DNA of 40,326 nucleotides from a bacterium (GCA_021781595.1 JAJXWN010000004.1:1-40326); one strand, 5' to 3'; positions 1-8,117 are shown, counted from the stretch's first letter. A program made the numbers and translations. Notes: generated from the sequence alone by a model not told the origin.

Positions 1-91
1 GGCGCTGCTGTTTTTTGGGCCGTTCATGCTCGCGTTGCTGACGGATTTCACGACCCGGGTCTTTACGAACCTACACACCTTTACCAGGTGA
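1..91 (+). CDS. fliQ: FliQ, flagellar export apparatus protein (3' end only)
   Basis: The window opens inside a reading frame (first full codon at base 2, TGA at 89-91) that gives the last 29 residues of a membrane protein. The tail has the pattern GPFMLALLTDF followed by TRVFTNL, which matches the end of FliQ, where the second transmembrane helix runs into a short polar tail. FliQ is a small subunit of the FliPQR export gate in the flagellar basal body. fliR begins 7 bp downstream, the usual order. The start and the first membrane helix lie outside the window, so only the C-terminus can be judged. Confidence 0.8.
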   Translation, partial: ALLFFGPFMLALLTDFTTRVFTNLHTFTR

Positions 92-98
92 CGGCGGG

Positions 99-905
99 AT
101 GATCGACGTCTTCGGCCTGACCGCCGGGCAGTTCGAAACCTTTTTCCTGGTGGTGGTGCGGACCGCTACGATGCTCTCGGTCTTTCCAGTGTTTTCGGCA
201 GCGCAGATTCCGAAACTTGCGCGGGTGGGCCTCGCTCTGCTGGTCTCGTTCGTCATCTACCATACCGTTCCGGTCGTAACGCCGCTGGGAACGCTGTATG
301 CTCTCGCTGCGGCCGTCGTCAGTCAGGTGGTCCTTGGGCTGATCGTGGGATTCGTAGCGTTTCTCGTCTTCATGGGCGTGCAGTTTGCCGGAGAGATCGT
401 GGATCTGCAGATAGGTTTCGCCGTTGCGAACGTGATCAATCCCCAGACCCAGCAGCAGGTGACGATCATCGGCGAGTTCGAGCTTGCGATGGCGACGCTG
501 CTGTTTTTGGTGACGAACTCGCACTTGCTCTTACTGCAGGGCATCGGGGGATCGTTCCACCTGCTCCCGCTCCCATACATCAATCTCGATCCGAGCGTCG
601 CCGGAAACGTGATGCTCTTCGTATCTCAGGCGTTCGTGGTGGTCTTCAAGATAGCCGCGCCCGCCTCGGTCGCACTCTTCCTCGTCAACGTCACGCTCGG
701 TTTGATGGCGCGCGTCGCACCGCAGATGAATGTTTTCGTCGTGGGGTTCCCGCTTCAGATCGGCGTCGGGCTGATTATGCTCGGTATCGGCATTCCGCTT
801 CTCGGATACGTCGCGCCGCAATTGTTCGCTCAGGTTCCGCATCAGATGGACGCCGTGATGCGCGGCATGATCCCGCCGACTCCCTCGCCGTTCCCGACGC
901 CCTAA
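99..905 (+). CDS. fliR: FliR, flagellar biosynthesis export gate protein
   Basis: This 268-residue polytopic membrane protein has the FliR family length and several hydrophobic helices. Conserved FliR features include the early FFLVVVRTATMLSVFPVF stretch (about residues 14-32), the VQFAGEIVDLQIGFA region (about 94-108), and the late GLMARVAPQMNVFVVGFP segment (about 201-218). FliR assembles with FliP and FliQ into the export gate of the flagellar type III system. The ATG at 99 sits 7 bp after the fliQ stop with a GGCGGG stretch just before it, so translation is probably coupled. The usual next gene, flhB, is not adjacent but about 9.1 kb away. A non-flagellar type III homologue is less likely because chemotaxis genes follow flhA. 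Confidence 0.95.
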   Translation: MIDVFGLTAGQFETFFLVVVRTATMLSVFPVFSAAQIPKLARVGLALLVSFVIYHTVPVVTPLGTLYALAAAVVSQVVLGLIVGFVAFLVFMGVQFAGEIVDLQIGFAVANVINPQTQQQVTIIGEFELAMATLLFLVTNSHLLLLQGIGGSFHLLPLPYINLDPSVAGNVMLFVSQAFVVVFKIAAPASVALFLVNVTLGLMARVAPQMNVFVVGFPLQIGVGLIMLGIGIPLLGYVAPQLFAQVPHQMDAVMRGMIPPTPSPFPTP

Positions 906-918
906 CCAAGCCCGGGCC

Positions 919-943
919 TGTCATCCTGAGCCTGTCGAAGGAC
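919..943 (+). repeat. 25-bp dispersed repeat, copy 1
   Basis: These 25 bases begin TGTCATCCTGAG and end GTCGAAGGAC, and they recur without a mismatch at 8801-8825 in the same orientation. This copy lies 14 bp after the fliR stop. Similar sequences are known to be scattered between genes in several GC-rich bacterial genomes, where they produce spurious peptide ends such as CHPEPVEG; that is recollection, not a search. Function unknown. Confidence 0.7.
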
Positions 944-1061
944 GATGGCGGCGCTGGAGTTCTTCCAACAGCGTGACGGCGCTCAGGTGCGCGCTTGCCT
1001 GCAACAACGGCAACAGCTCAGGGCCCCCCCTGGCGTCCAGCTATTGCACCAATCTTCGAAC

Positions 1062-1185
1062 GCGAATACCAAACCCACCTACATCATGGGACATTCCTTG
1101 CAGGCGGTCGGCCCACTCGTGCAGGCAGTCGATAATGTCGTGGCGGTACCGCTAGACCGGAGTTACGGACAGGCTGCTCATCCCT
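1062..1185 (+). pseudogene. Possible fragment of a DDE-type transposase
   Basis: One frame reads TKPTYIMGHSLQAVGPLVQ and then VVAVPLDRSYG. This resembles the segment after the first catalytic aspartate in IS4/IS701-like DDE transposases, where a Gly-His is followed by a hydrophobic stretch and a Pro-Leu. Nothing else of such a protein is present: no first aspartate, no second catalytic region and no terminal repeats. The similarity is short and judged by eye, so it could be chance. The decayed IS pieces at 8182-8671 in the same block make it more plausible. Confidence 0.25.
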
Positions 1186-1208
1186 CCAAGCCTTTTTGTA
1201 ACTCCGGT
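1156..1208. repeat. 11-bp perfect inverted repeat with a 31-nt spacer
   Basis: ACCGGAGTTAC at 1156-1166 is exactly complementary to GTAACTCCGGT at 1198-1208. The spacer carries a short T-run next to the right arm. It lies 57 bp before the cytochrome start. It could be a remnant of mobile-element ends, a hairpin, or a regulator binding site; the sequence does not decide. Confidence 0.45.
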
Positions 1209-1265
1209 GTAACCGCGCGCGACGTAAAATTGAGGATGCCAACGGCTAGAAAGAGGCAGATCGCT

Positions 1266-1790
1266 ATGAGCGCTTCGCGGATGAGATTCGCGATCGTCCT
1301 GGTATCTTTAGGGTTCTTAGCAGCGTGCGGGCCGGTCGTTCGCGCGAGCGCGGCGTCGAGGCCGTACGTTCGTGCGGCCTCGACGCTTGATGCGGGGAGA
1401 TACCTCGTTATCGTCGGCGGCTGTAACGACTGCCATACTCCGGGCTGGGACCAGTCCGAGGGTGGTCTTCCCGAGTCGAAGTGGCTTACGGGGAGCGACC
1501 TGGGTTTCCGCGGGCCCTGGGGCACGTCGTATCCGGCAAACCTGCGGCTGTTCGTCGCTCACACCACAGAAGCGGAGTGGCTGCATCTTGCGCGCGCCGG
1601 CACAGGTAACCCGCCGATGCCGTGGACGAACCTGCACGCCCTGAGCACGCGGGACGCGCGAGCGATCTACGCGTTCATTAAGGCGCTGGGCCCGGCCGGT
1701 GGCGAGGCCGCAGCTTACGTGCCGCCCAATCGCGAGCCAACGGAGCCGTACATCCTCTTCGAGCCCCAGCAACCTGCCAGGAGGCCGTGA
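1266..1790 (+). CDS. c-type cytochrome, monoheme, predicted lipoprotein
   Basis: From the ATG at 1266 the product is 174 residues. It starts with a hydrophobic signal ending in a lipobox-like LAAC, so it should be exported and lipid-anchored. A CNDCH motif (CxxCH, about residues 55-59) binds one haem covalently. A GNPPMPW stretch further on supplies a plausible methionine axial ligand, and the ARAIYAFIKAL helix is typical of the end of class I cytochrome c domains. The reading frame extends 107 codons upstream, but that part is not protein-like; an AGAGG lies just before 1266, and ATG 1281 is the other candidate start. The downstream gene is 12 bp away in the same direction, suggesting a two-gene unit. 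Redox partner unknown. Confidence 0.8.
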   Translation: MSASRMRFAIVLVSLGFLAACGPVVRASAASRPYVRAASTLDAGRYLVIVGGCNDCHTPGWDQSEGGLPESKWLTGSDLGFRGPWGTSYPANLRLFVAHTTEAEWLHLARAGTGNPPMPWTNLHALSTRDARAIYAFIKALGPAGGEAAAYVPPNREPTEPYILFEPQQPARRP

Positions 1791-1802
1791 GGTGTTCCGA
1801 TC

Positions 1803-2384
1803 GTGACGGCGACAGCCGAGGCCCAGCCGCTCTTGCCCCCGCTTCCGCTTTACCGCCAATTGATGTGGTGGACGGTCGCCTTTCCCGTCGTCATGATCGT
1901 CGCGCTTGCCGCGCGCAGCTTCTATCTGCTCAACTGGATTCACGTGCTCTCGGGAGCACTCTGGACCGGCGCCGACCTCTTCATGGGCTTCGTCATCGGG
2001 CCCGTGCTCAGAAGTCTCGACGCGCGCGCGCGCACGGCGGTCATCGCCTACCTCGTACCGCGCACGGTGCTGTACTTTCCCATGGTTTCGCTCACCACAG
2101 GCACGGCCGGCTGGTTTCTGGCCTCATCGCTGGGCTTCCTTACCCCAGGCCATCCGCAGTTCCCGTGGGCAATCGGTGCCTTGGTCCTCGTGACGGTCAT
2201 GACGATCCAAGGACTGGGCGTTATGCTCCCCAACAGCATGCGCATCTGGAGCGAGCTGCGGCGCCTCGAACCTAATCGCGAGCGTATCATGCGACTCAAT
2301 CGCACCAACATCGTCTTGGCCGGCGCCCAGGGCGTGATGCAGATCGCAATCATCGTAGTGATGGCTCACTTCGTCGTTGGGTAA
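1803..2384 (+). CDS. Four-helix membrane protein (DUF2269/CopD-like)
   Basis: A 193-residue protein with a GTG start at 1803, preceded by a GGAGG and by GAGGTG. It has about four to five hydrophobic helices. The first conserved stretch, LNWIHVLSGALWTGADLF, carries a histidine and tryptophan in a membrane helix, as in DUF2269 and CopD-like integral membrane proteins; these often work with c-type cytochromes or haem, which would fit the cytochrome gene 12 bp upstream. A later histidine (VVMAHFVVG) ends the protein. I cannot assign a reaction. The pairing with the cytochrome suggests an electron-transfer role, which is inference. Confidence 0.7.
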   Translation: MTATAEAQPLLPPLPLYRQLMWWTVAFPVVMIVALAARSFYLLNWIHVLSGALWTGADLFMGFVIGPVLRSLDARARTAVIAYLVPRTVLYFPMVSLTTGTAGWFLASSLGFLTPGHPQFPWAIGALVLVTVMTIQGLGVMLPNSMRIWSELRRLEPNRERIMRLNRTNIVLAGAQGVMQIAIIVVMAHFVVG

Positions 2385-2527
2385 CGTTCGAGATGAATTC
2401 CCCTTGCTCGCGAGACCGCGGCCGGTGGAGGCACAAAATGAGAACTTCAATGGCTAGGAACGCAGGCAACCTTGCGGGCAAGCCTTTCTTGCGCAGTTCT
2501 CGTAACCACGAAAACGAGGGCAAGACC

Positions 2528-3100
2528 ATGGGCATCGATCGTGTCGCGCGGCGGGCACTTGCCGTACTGCTGATGACCTCCTCGTTCGTCGGCCGACCAG
2601 TCATGGCCGCTACGCGCGTGACGATCCCCGGAGGCACGCAAGTGGTCGTGAGCCTGGTCCAGAAGCTCGACTCGGGAACAGCGAAGGTCGGTGATATCTT
2701 CAATTTTTCCGTGGACCACGACGTGGCTGCGAACGGCTGGATCGTCATTCTTAAAGGAGCCGGCGGTCAAGGCGAAATCGTTTCTGTCGATCGAGCTGGT
2801 GGGAGCGGGCACCCCGGAAGCCTTGGATTAAAGTTCGATTTCGTCTACGCTGCGGACGGCGAGAAGGTACGGCTCTCCAGCGCCAGCGGCAGCGTGCAGG
2901 GCGAGCAAAAGAAAGGTGCGGCTTCGACTGCTACGGTCATAGGGTATGCCACGCTCGGATTGGGCGGGTTGTTCTTTCACAACTGGGTGAAAGGGCGCAA
3001 CGTGGTGCTCGATCCATCCCGCACTTTCACCGCCTTCGTGGATCACACCGTTCACGTGATGGCGACGCAGCGGGCGCCGGCCAGCCAGTACGCTCACTGA
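2528..3100 (+). CDS. Secreted protein of unknown function
   Basis: The frame is open from 2393, but the best start is the ATG at 2528, which follows a GAGGG and opens directly into a signal peptide (RRALAVLLMTSSFVGRPVMA, about residues 7-26). The mature part has the pattern GTQVVVSLVQKLDSGTAKVGD, then a valine-rich stretch and KGAGGQGEI. This resembles exported beta-rich proteins common in Acidobacteria and similar phyla, in which SG.AKVGD is followed by ..VVI.KGA. A glycine-rich hydrophobic stretch near the C-terminus (GYATLGLGGLFF) may touch the membrane. 190 residues. Its end overlaps the end of the convergent regulator gene by 7 bp. No function assigned. Confidence 0.7.
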   Translation: MGIDRVARRALAVLLMTSSFVGRPVMAATRVTIPGGTQVVVSLVQKLDSGTAKVGDIFNFSVDHDVAANGWIVILKGAGGQGEIVSVDRAGGSGHPGSLGLKFDFVYAADGEKVRLSSASGSVQGEQKKGAASTATVIGYATLGLGGLFFHNWVKGRNVVLDPSRTFTAFVDHTVHVMATQRAPASQYAH

Positions 3101-5709
3101 GCCGCGAGCGAAGCAGAGGCGGCTCTTGCCGCGTCTACGCGCATCGCGCGTACGCGTTCCGCCGCCCGAAGGCCCCACGACGCGGGCAGTTCTTCGGGAA
3201 CGTCGCGCAAGAGCCTCTTACCGGCACGCATGGCGGCAAGACAACCGCGCTTGGCAAGCTCGGCATAGTGCTCTGCGACGTCGAGATCAACGCATGCGAC
3301 CTGCGGGGAGAGCGCATAATCGCCGGCCGTCGCCACAATCAACTCTTGGCTGCGCGTGCGTCGGCGCACGCGGTTCACGCAGACTTTCAACGCGTTGAAT
3401 GCGGCGTCTTCGTCGCACCCCGACCAGAAGGTGTCGACCAGCTCTGTGCGTCGAACGGGCCGGCCGCGGGCCGCGAACAGCAAAACGAGTTCGAGCTCTC
3501 GCTTTCCCAGGCGGAGCACCTCGCCATTACGGCGTAGGCACCGAGGCACGAGATCGACGTGCACGCACGTACGCGCGCGCTCTCCGGCTTCGCGGAAGCG
3601 TTGCGCAAAGCGCGTCAGAACACCACACGAAGCACGACCTTTACGGACCGACGCGATGGCGTCCCGATATGCAGGAAAGTCGCTACGCCTGGCATAGCTC
3701 AAGGCTCCGTCGAGCAGCGCGATGCGTTCGGGGTCGAAGCACGCTAGCGCGGTATATGCGAGCGTAACTCCCCAGAAACCACGCGTCGCAGTGGCGATTC
3801 CATACGCCTCCTCAAGCGCAGTCGACGCGTCTTTCTCTTCCGGCACGGCGGCGGCGTACATCAAACGCAGGAACGACGCATCGCCCCTCGTGCGTTCCGT
3901 GCCGCTCCACGGCAATCCCCATGAAGCCTCAAGCATTTGCTGCGCTTCGTGCGCGGCCAGATCGTTCGGAACCGTAGGATCGGACAGCAGCGCCAAAAGA
4001 TCCGTACGATAGCGCTCGAGCAATCCGTCGTCGCCAAGCAACCAGGCGAGTGGTATGGCCTTGCCGAGCGCGATCCTTTCGTGTATGGGGTAGCGCGTTC
4101 GGCGAGCTGCGGCGACCATTCGCTCGAGCGATGCGGCCGCGAGTGCGAGCCGGCCGCGCAAAATAGCGATGCGTGCTTCCGTCGTATAATGCTCGGTCAG
4201 AGCGATTTCGGAACGCGAGATTGCCGAACCGTAACGATGCCACAATGCTGTATCGTCGTACTCTTTCCCGTTGCTGACCGCAGCGTAGGCGCGAAAAAGC
4301 GGAATATACGCGTCCGCATCGTTGCGCGCGCCCATCTTTCCTCTAAGGCGCGGTAATTTCTCGAAAGAATCGAGCAGGCGAAATGCTCTTTGCCATTCGC
4401 CGCGATCGGAGAGATGGTAGCACGCAATCGCAATGCATGCGGCACGCGTCCCCAGGGGAACGCTCCGTGGCAGCCGCGCGATGATATCGCGCACCTCCGG
4501 CGCGAGCGTACTGAAGCGATTCTGCCAATAGATGGACGACAGCGCCCAAAGCTCGGGAAAACGGACGACGACGGTGCGTCCCAAACGTTCAAGCACTGCG
4601 AGATACCGCGGCGCTGGAATATCCATCATGCCTGTTCCTACGCGAACGAGCGCGCGCGCGGCTTTGTTGTCGTTACCACGTTGCAAATGAAGTTCCGCGC
4701 ATCGCAGGTGGTTCCCACGGAGCCGCGCAGTTGCGACGGTGCCCGCCACTATCTCGTCGAACGCCGCTCCATGTAGACGCGTGATCGCCGCGCGCGCTAT
4801 CGGATGCATCTCGTAGATCCCGTCGTTGCGCCGCGTTATAAAGGGAAACGCGGTCAGCAAACGATCGGCGAAAAGCCGCGTTGCGAGCGTATCGTCGCCG
4901 CCGGGAAAATCTTCCTCGCGGGGCTGTTCGATCGCGGCGCAGCACATCGCTCCGGTACGGAGGTCGTCGGGCAACGAACGCAACAACTGAGTTAGCAGGA
5001 TATCGGCCAGCTCCGGTGGCGACGTGCGTTCCGCCGTAAGGTCCCGTATGTTGCCACCCTCACGCATATATCGTGCCGCCTGCGCCGCCGCGAACGGCCA
5101 GCCGCCCGTCCATCCGTACGTTCGAGCGATCTCTGCGGAAGAGACGGCACTGCCGTCGAAGAGCGCCGCGAACTCGCGCATCGAGAAACGTAGTTGCTGC
5201 TCGCGCACGGAGACGTTTTCGTGGGGAAACACCGTATCGCTCCAGCGCAGAGGAAGGTCGCCGCGGCTGCACACTATCAGCGTTCCGCGTGGGCGCTTTG
5301 CGAACAGCGCCGCCAACAATGCACGTGCTTCACTTTTCTCAGGGATATCCTCGACGTTTTCGAGGATCAGCACGCCGCATTCCGGCAAGACGTCCCAGAT
5401 CTGTTCGAGGTATGCCCGCCGATCGTCGACGCTTGAGAATGCAAGAGCGGCTTCCTCGTCTTTGATCCGCTGGCCACGCTCGCCCGCGAGGATCGAGAAG
5501 GCATCGAACAAACGGCGAGTAAGCTCGACGATATCCCGCGCTCCGCGGCAATCGCAGGAGGCGTTTTTCGGAAAGCGACGCGCGAGCTGCGCTGCCATGA
5601 CGGATTTGCCGAACCCAGCCGGAGCGATCAATCGATAGACTTTGGCCTCGCAGGCGACTAGCGCGTCAACGAGGTCGCGTTCGACGGCGTATGGCGACGT
5701 AACGATCAT
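3094..5709 (-). CDS. STAND ATPase regulator with C-terminal winged helix (MalT/SARP-like)
   Basis: An 871-residue predicted transcription regulator. Near the N-terminus it has a Walker A motif, APAGFGKS (glycines and lysine at 32-36). A Walker B-like LILENVED follows at about 114-121, with Glu in place of the usual first Asp, then the sensor region IVCSRGDLPL (about 145-154) and GGWPF (about 202-206). This is the NTPase core order of MalT/LuxR-family STAND proteins. A long helical repeat region follows. A PhoB/SARP-type winged helix lies at about 717-807 (LGKRELELVLLFAARGRPV, then ALKVCVNRVRRR). Only about 64 residues remain after it, so the bacterial transcriptional activation domain (BTAD) seems cut short. 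Its ATG overlaps the upstream gene's stop (ATGA). Ligand and targets unknown. Confidence 0.85.
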   Translation of the reverse strand: MIVTSPYAVERDLVDALVACEAKVYRLIAPAGFGKSVMAAQLARRFPKNASCDCRGARDIVELTRRLFDAFSILAGERGQRIKDEEAALAFSSVDDRRAYLEQIWDVLPECGVLILENVEDIPEKSEARALLAALFAKRPRGTLIVCSRGDLPLRWSDTVFPHENVSVREQQLRFSMREFAALFDGSAVSSAEIARTYGWTGGWPFAAAQAARYMREGGNIRDLTAERTSPPELADILLTQLLRSLPDDLRTGAMCCAAIEQPREEDFPGGDDTLATRLFADRLLTAFPFITRRNDGIYEMHPIARAAITRLHGAAFDEIVAGTVATARLRGNHLRCAELHLQRGNDNKAARALVRVGTGMMDIPAPRYLAVLERLGRTVVVRFPELWALSSIYWQNRFSTLAPEVRDIIARLPRSVPLGTRAACIAIACYHLSDRGEWQRAFRLLDSFEKLPRLRGKMGARNDADAYIPLFRAYAAVSNGKEYDDTALWHRYGSAISRSEIALTEHYTTEARIAILRGRLALAAASLERMVAAARRTRYPIHERIALGKAIPLAWLLGDDGLLERYRTDLLALLSDPTVPNDLAAHEAQQMLEASWGLPWSGTERTRGDASFLRLMYAAAVPEEKDASTALEEAYGIATATRGFWGVTLAYTALACFDPERIALLDGALSYARRSDFPAYRDAIASVRKGRASCGVLTRFAQRFREAGERARTCVHVDLVPRCLRRNGEVLRLGKRELELVLLFAARGRPVRRTELVDTFWSGCDEDAAFNALKVCVNRVRRRTRSQELIVATAGDYALSPQVACVDLDVAEHYAELAKRGCLAAMRAGKRLLRDVPEELPASWGLRAAERVRAMRVDAARAASASLAAQ

Positions 5710-7904
5710 TGCCGGAAACGCTCGGTAAGGTCGCGCAAAGCGGGCGAGGGAACGGTGCCGAGTTCGTCACGTACCACCTGCGCGAAGCGTTCGTATGCGA
5801 CGACAGCTGCTCGGGCGTCTTCCTCCCGCGCATAGCTACGGATCACCAACTCGCAGCCGTACTCGTCGCAGGGATCGGCAACCAACAGGTCGAGGCCAAG
5901 CGCGCGCAGTTCTTGCGCATTGCGGCAAGCACGCGGGGAATTCGCAAGCGCCCGCGCCAGTTCGTGACTGAGGGCGTGCAGGCGCGCCTCGATCGGTGCA
6001 AACCATTCGGCGTCGCGCAGTCGCGGGGGACGGGTCGCCCTCACCAGGTGCCGGAACTGCCAGAGTAGCTCGTAGTTGCCCTCTGCCGTGGCAACACTCA
6101 ACGCGGCCGTGAGATCCATCAGGTCTATCACAACTGCCCCCGATAGCGCATAACGGCCGTCCCGGAAACTCACCAGCGCAGGATCCTCTGCGCGCGCACG
6201 CAGCCGTGAGATGGCAACCTTGCATGCTCGCCGCGACGACTTACTATCGTGATCGGACCATATGCTCTCGGCCAATCGCTGTGCATTCATGGTCCGGTCT
6301 GGGACGGTGGCCAGCGTAAAAAGGACGGCACATTCTCGCTGCGAGCAGCTTAGCACGACGCCGTTCTTGCGAACCTCGCCTCCGAAGAGCGTTATCTCGA
6401 TCGGCCCGCCGGCTCGCTCGCGGTTTGCCAGCATACGCGCTGCATCTTCCAAGAAATGGTCGCCGATAGCGAGCGCTAAGCGTAAAGCGTCTGCCACGCG
6501 CTGTTCGCCGTTCGCCGAAGAGCTTCTAAGTCGCAGGAGGGCGGCGAGCGCTTGCGCTCGCATGCCCGATTCTGCTTGTCCCGGCTCGACCGGAATGCGT
6601 GGCGCGCCGCCGTGGACGATGGTCACGAGAGCCTGTTCGGCACATACTTCGCATTCCAGCGCCGCATCCTGCATGGCCTCCGCAATCGAGCATGCGACAT
6701 CCCAGTGCTCGTCCGCGATATCCTGGATGCCTTGCAGAGCGGCATTGCGAGCCAACTGCGCGTGCGCCATTGCGGCAACTGCCGTAGACTCTCCCGCCAA
6801 AGCTTCCAATCCCGCCCGTATCTCCGCCCCTCGATCGCCGTGCATGCGATCGAGCAGTATGGAACGGTAGAGTGTCAGCGCGCGAACCTCGGACGAGGCG
6901 TAGCCCGCGACCTGTGGATCGTCGCATGCTGCTAGAGCGGGCATCACATCGCCCATCGCCATGCGCGCACGAGCGACGCAGAGGATCACAGTGGCGTGCT
7001 CTACAGGCGACAGCGTCCGCGAGGCGACTTGCGCGATCATCGTGGCTTCTAGCAGTCGTTCGCGTGGGGTTCTGCGCCGTTCTCGTTCCTTGAACGTCGC
7101 CGTCCATAACCGTGGATGCCGCAACAATACCGCAAAGGGCAGCGCCGCCGCCGCGGCTCGGCCATTCCCATCGAGCGCGGTCTCGTCGAGCATCTCCGCC
7201 GCGCGCTCGAAATGCTTGGCCGCGATCGCCCAGCGCGCCGCAAGCAGCGGCTCACCACTTTGCTCGACCGCGAACGAACGCCGCAGAGAGTGCGCGATCA
7301 GTTCTTTTCCTTGCCGCGCTCGGACGGCAGCCGCCAGCAGCGGATGTACCCAGTTGTGCCCATCGGCATCGCAGAGCAGCATCGGCACGTCTTTCACCCG
7401 CGACGCTGGATCCTCAACGAACAGGTTCTCATCGCTTTCGCAGGTGATTCGAAACAGCAGCGCGTCACGCGTCCGTTCGGTGCACGCCTTCCATACTTGC
7501 TCGTCGAGGTAGTCGTAGAGATCGTCGTATACAGGCGAGCAAAGATCAGCCAACGCGTCGTCGAGGAGTCCCATACGTACCAGCCGCCGGAAGTAGAGTG
7601 CTCCGGCAGGCCAGCCGCGAGTCAACTCCACAATCCGCTCGAACGCCGTAGGCGAGAGCCCGGGGAGAGCAAACAGCATGTGCATCTCGGCCTCGTCGAA
7701 GGCGAGTTGCGAAGGGCCGACGAGAGCTGCCCCTTTCACCTTTGGACGTAGGCGAGACTCCTCGATGGGAGAAAGCACGCCGTTTTCGCGCAGTATCGCC
7801 GCAAACGTTGATTTGCCGTAGCCCGGCGGAGCGCACAACGCTATCGGGCGTTCTGCACGCCGCAGCTCGTTCACCAGTTCTTTCCGGCGTGGCGAAGCGA
7901 TCAT
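5706..7904 (-). CDS. SARP-like regulator with truncated STAND ATPase core and full BTAD
   Basis: A 732-residue paralogue of the downstream gene. A Walker A motif, APPGYGKST, lies at about 25-33, but the next recognisable part is LAFDEAEMHMLF (about 67-78) and TRGWPAG (about 95-101). In the neighbour the matching GGWP comes at about residue 204. Roughly 105 residues of the NTPase core, including Walker B and the sensor, are therefore missing, and ATP hydrolysis is doubtful. A helical repeat region follows, then a winged helix at about 500-592 (CSQRECAVLFTLATVPDRTM) and a full-length BTAD-like domain at about 593-732 ending DELGTVPSPALRDLTERF. The stop overlaps the start of the 871-residue gene by 4 bp, so the two are very likely made together. 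Target genes unknown. Confidence 0.85.
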   Translation of the reverse strand: MIASPRRKELVNELRRAERPIALCAPPGYGKSTFAAILRENGVLSPIEESRLRPKVKGAALVGPSQLAFDEAEMHMLFALPGLSPTAFERIVELTRGWPAGALYFRRLVRMGLLDDALADLCSPVYDDLYDYLDEQVWKACTERTRDALLFRITCESDENLFVEDPASRVKDVPMLLCDADGHNWVHPLLAAAVRARQGKELIAHSLRRSFAVEQSGEPLLAARWAIAAKHFERAAEMLDETALDGNGRAAAAALPFAVLLRHPRLWTATFKERERRRTPRERLLEATMIAQVASRTLSPVEHATVILCVARARMAMGDVMPALAACDDPQVAGYASSEVRALTLYRSILLDRMHGDRGAEIRAGLEALAGESTAVAAMAHAQLARNAALQGIQDIADEHWDVACSIAEAMQDAALECEVCAEQALVTIVHGGAPRIPVEPGQAESGMRAQALAALLRLRSSSANGEQRVADALRLALAIGDHFLEDAARMLANRERAGGPIEITLFGGEVRKNGVVLSCSQRECAVLFTLATVPDRTMNAQRLAESIWSDHDSKSSRRACKVAISRLRARAEDPALVSFRDGRYALSGAVVIDLMDLTAALSVATAEGNYELLWQFRHLVRATRPPRLRDAEWFAPIEARLHALSHELARALANSPRACRNAQELRALGLDLLVADPCDEYGCELVIRSYAREEDARAAVVAYERFAQVVRDELGTVPSPALRDLTERFRQ

Positions 7905-7961
7905 GACCGCACGTTGCTGCCCTGCAGCGACCTCCCCCTCGGTGGGGAACCGGTGTGAGCG

Positions 7962-8117
7962 CTATTCGTTAAAGCTCGCTCTCCTCCAGATTTTCTCCGC
8001 GTGCGCGTCAGGTCTTTCTAGGCACGCTACCTCCAGCGCGTTGCGTTTTGCCAGGCCGTTCTCAGCCGTGCCCGAAAGATACAACAAAAGCTCGGATTCT
8101 TGGGAACTGTAGCGCAA
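7962..8117 (-). CDS. Possible 51-residue small ORF upstream of the regulator pair
   Basis: A minus-strand frame from a TTG at 8117 to TAG at 7962-7964 encodes a peptide with the middle YLSGTAENGLAKRNALEVAC and a charged C-terminal half. A TACAAT hexamer lies about 20 bp before the TTG on the minus strand. The composition looks more protein-like than most shadows here, but there is no clear ribosome binding site and I recognise no family. It could be a fragment of a lost gene or pure chance. Confidence 0.2.
   Translation of the reverse strand: MRYSSQESELLLYLSGTAENGLAKRNALEVACLERPDAHAEKIWRRASFNE

Larger units (their letters stand above)
906..1265. other. Gap after fliR: repeat copy, inverted repeat, possible transposase debris
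   Basis: No intact gene is supported in these 360 bases. A long frame runs through the gap into the cytochrome gene, but its N-terminal 107 codons have no sensible protein character except a short transposase-like stretch. The gap holds one copy of a 25-bp sequence also found at 8801, and an 11-bp perfect inverted repeat at 1156-1208. It marks the left edge of the accessory block that separates fliR from flhB. Confidence 0.6.

Noticed and set aside
945-1265. N-terminal extension of the cytochrome frame
   Set aside because: The extra 107 codons cross a dispersed repeat and an inverted repeat, and the signal peptide begins at 1266.
7935-7947. CCCC/GGGG hairpin before the regulator gene as a terminator or riboswitch
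   Set aside because: Only four pairs and no T-run; too small to call.
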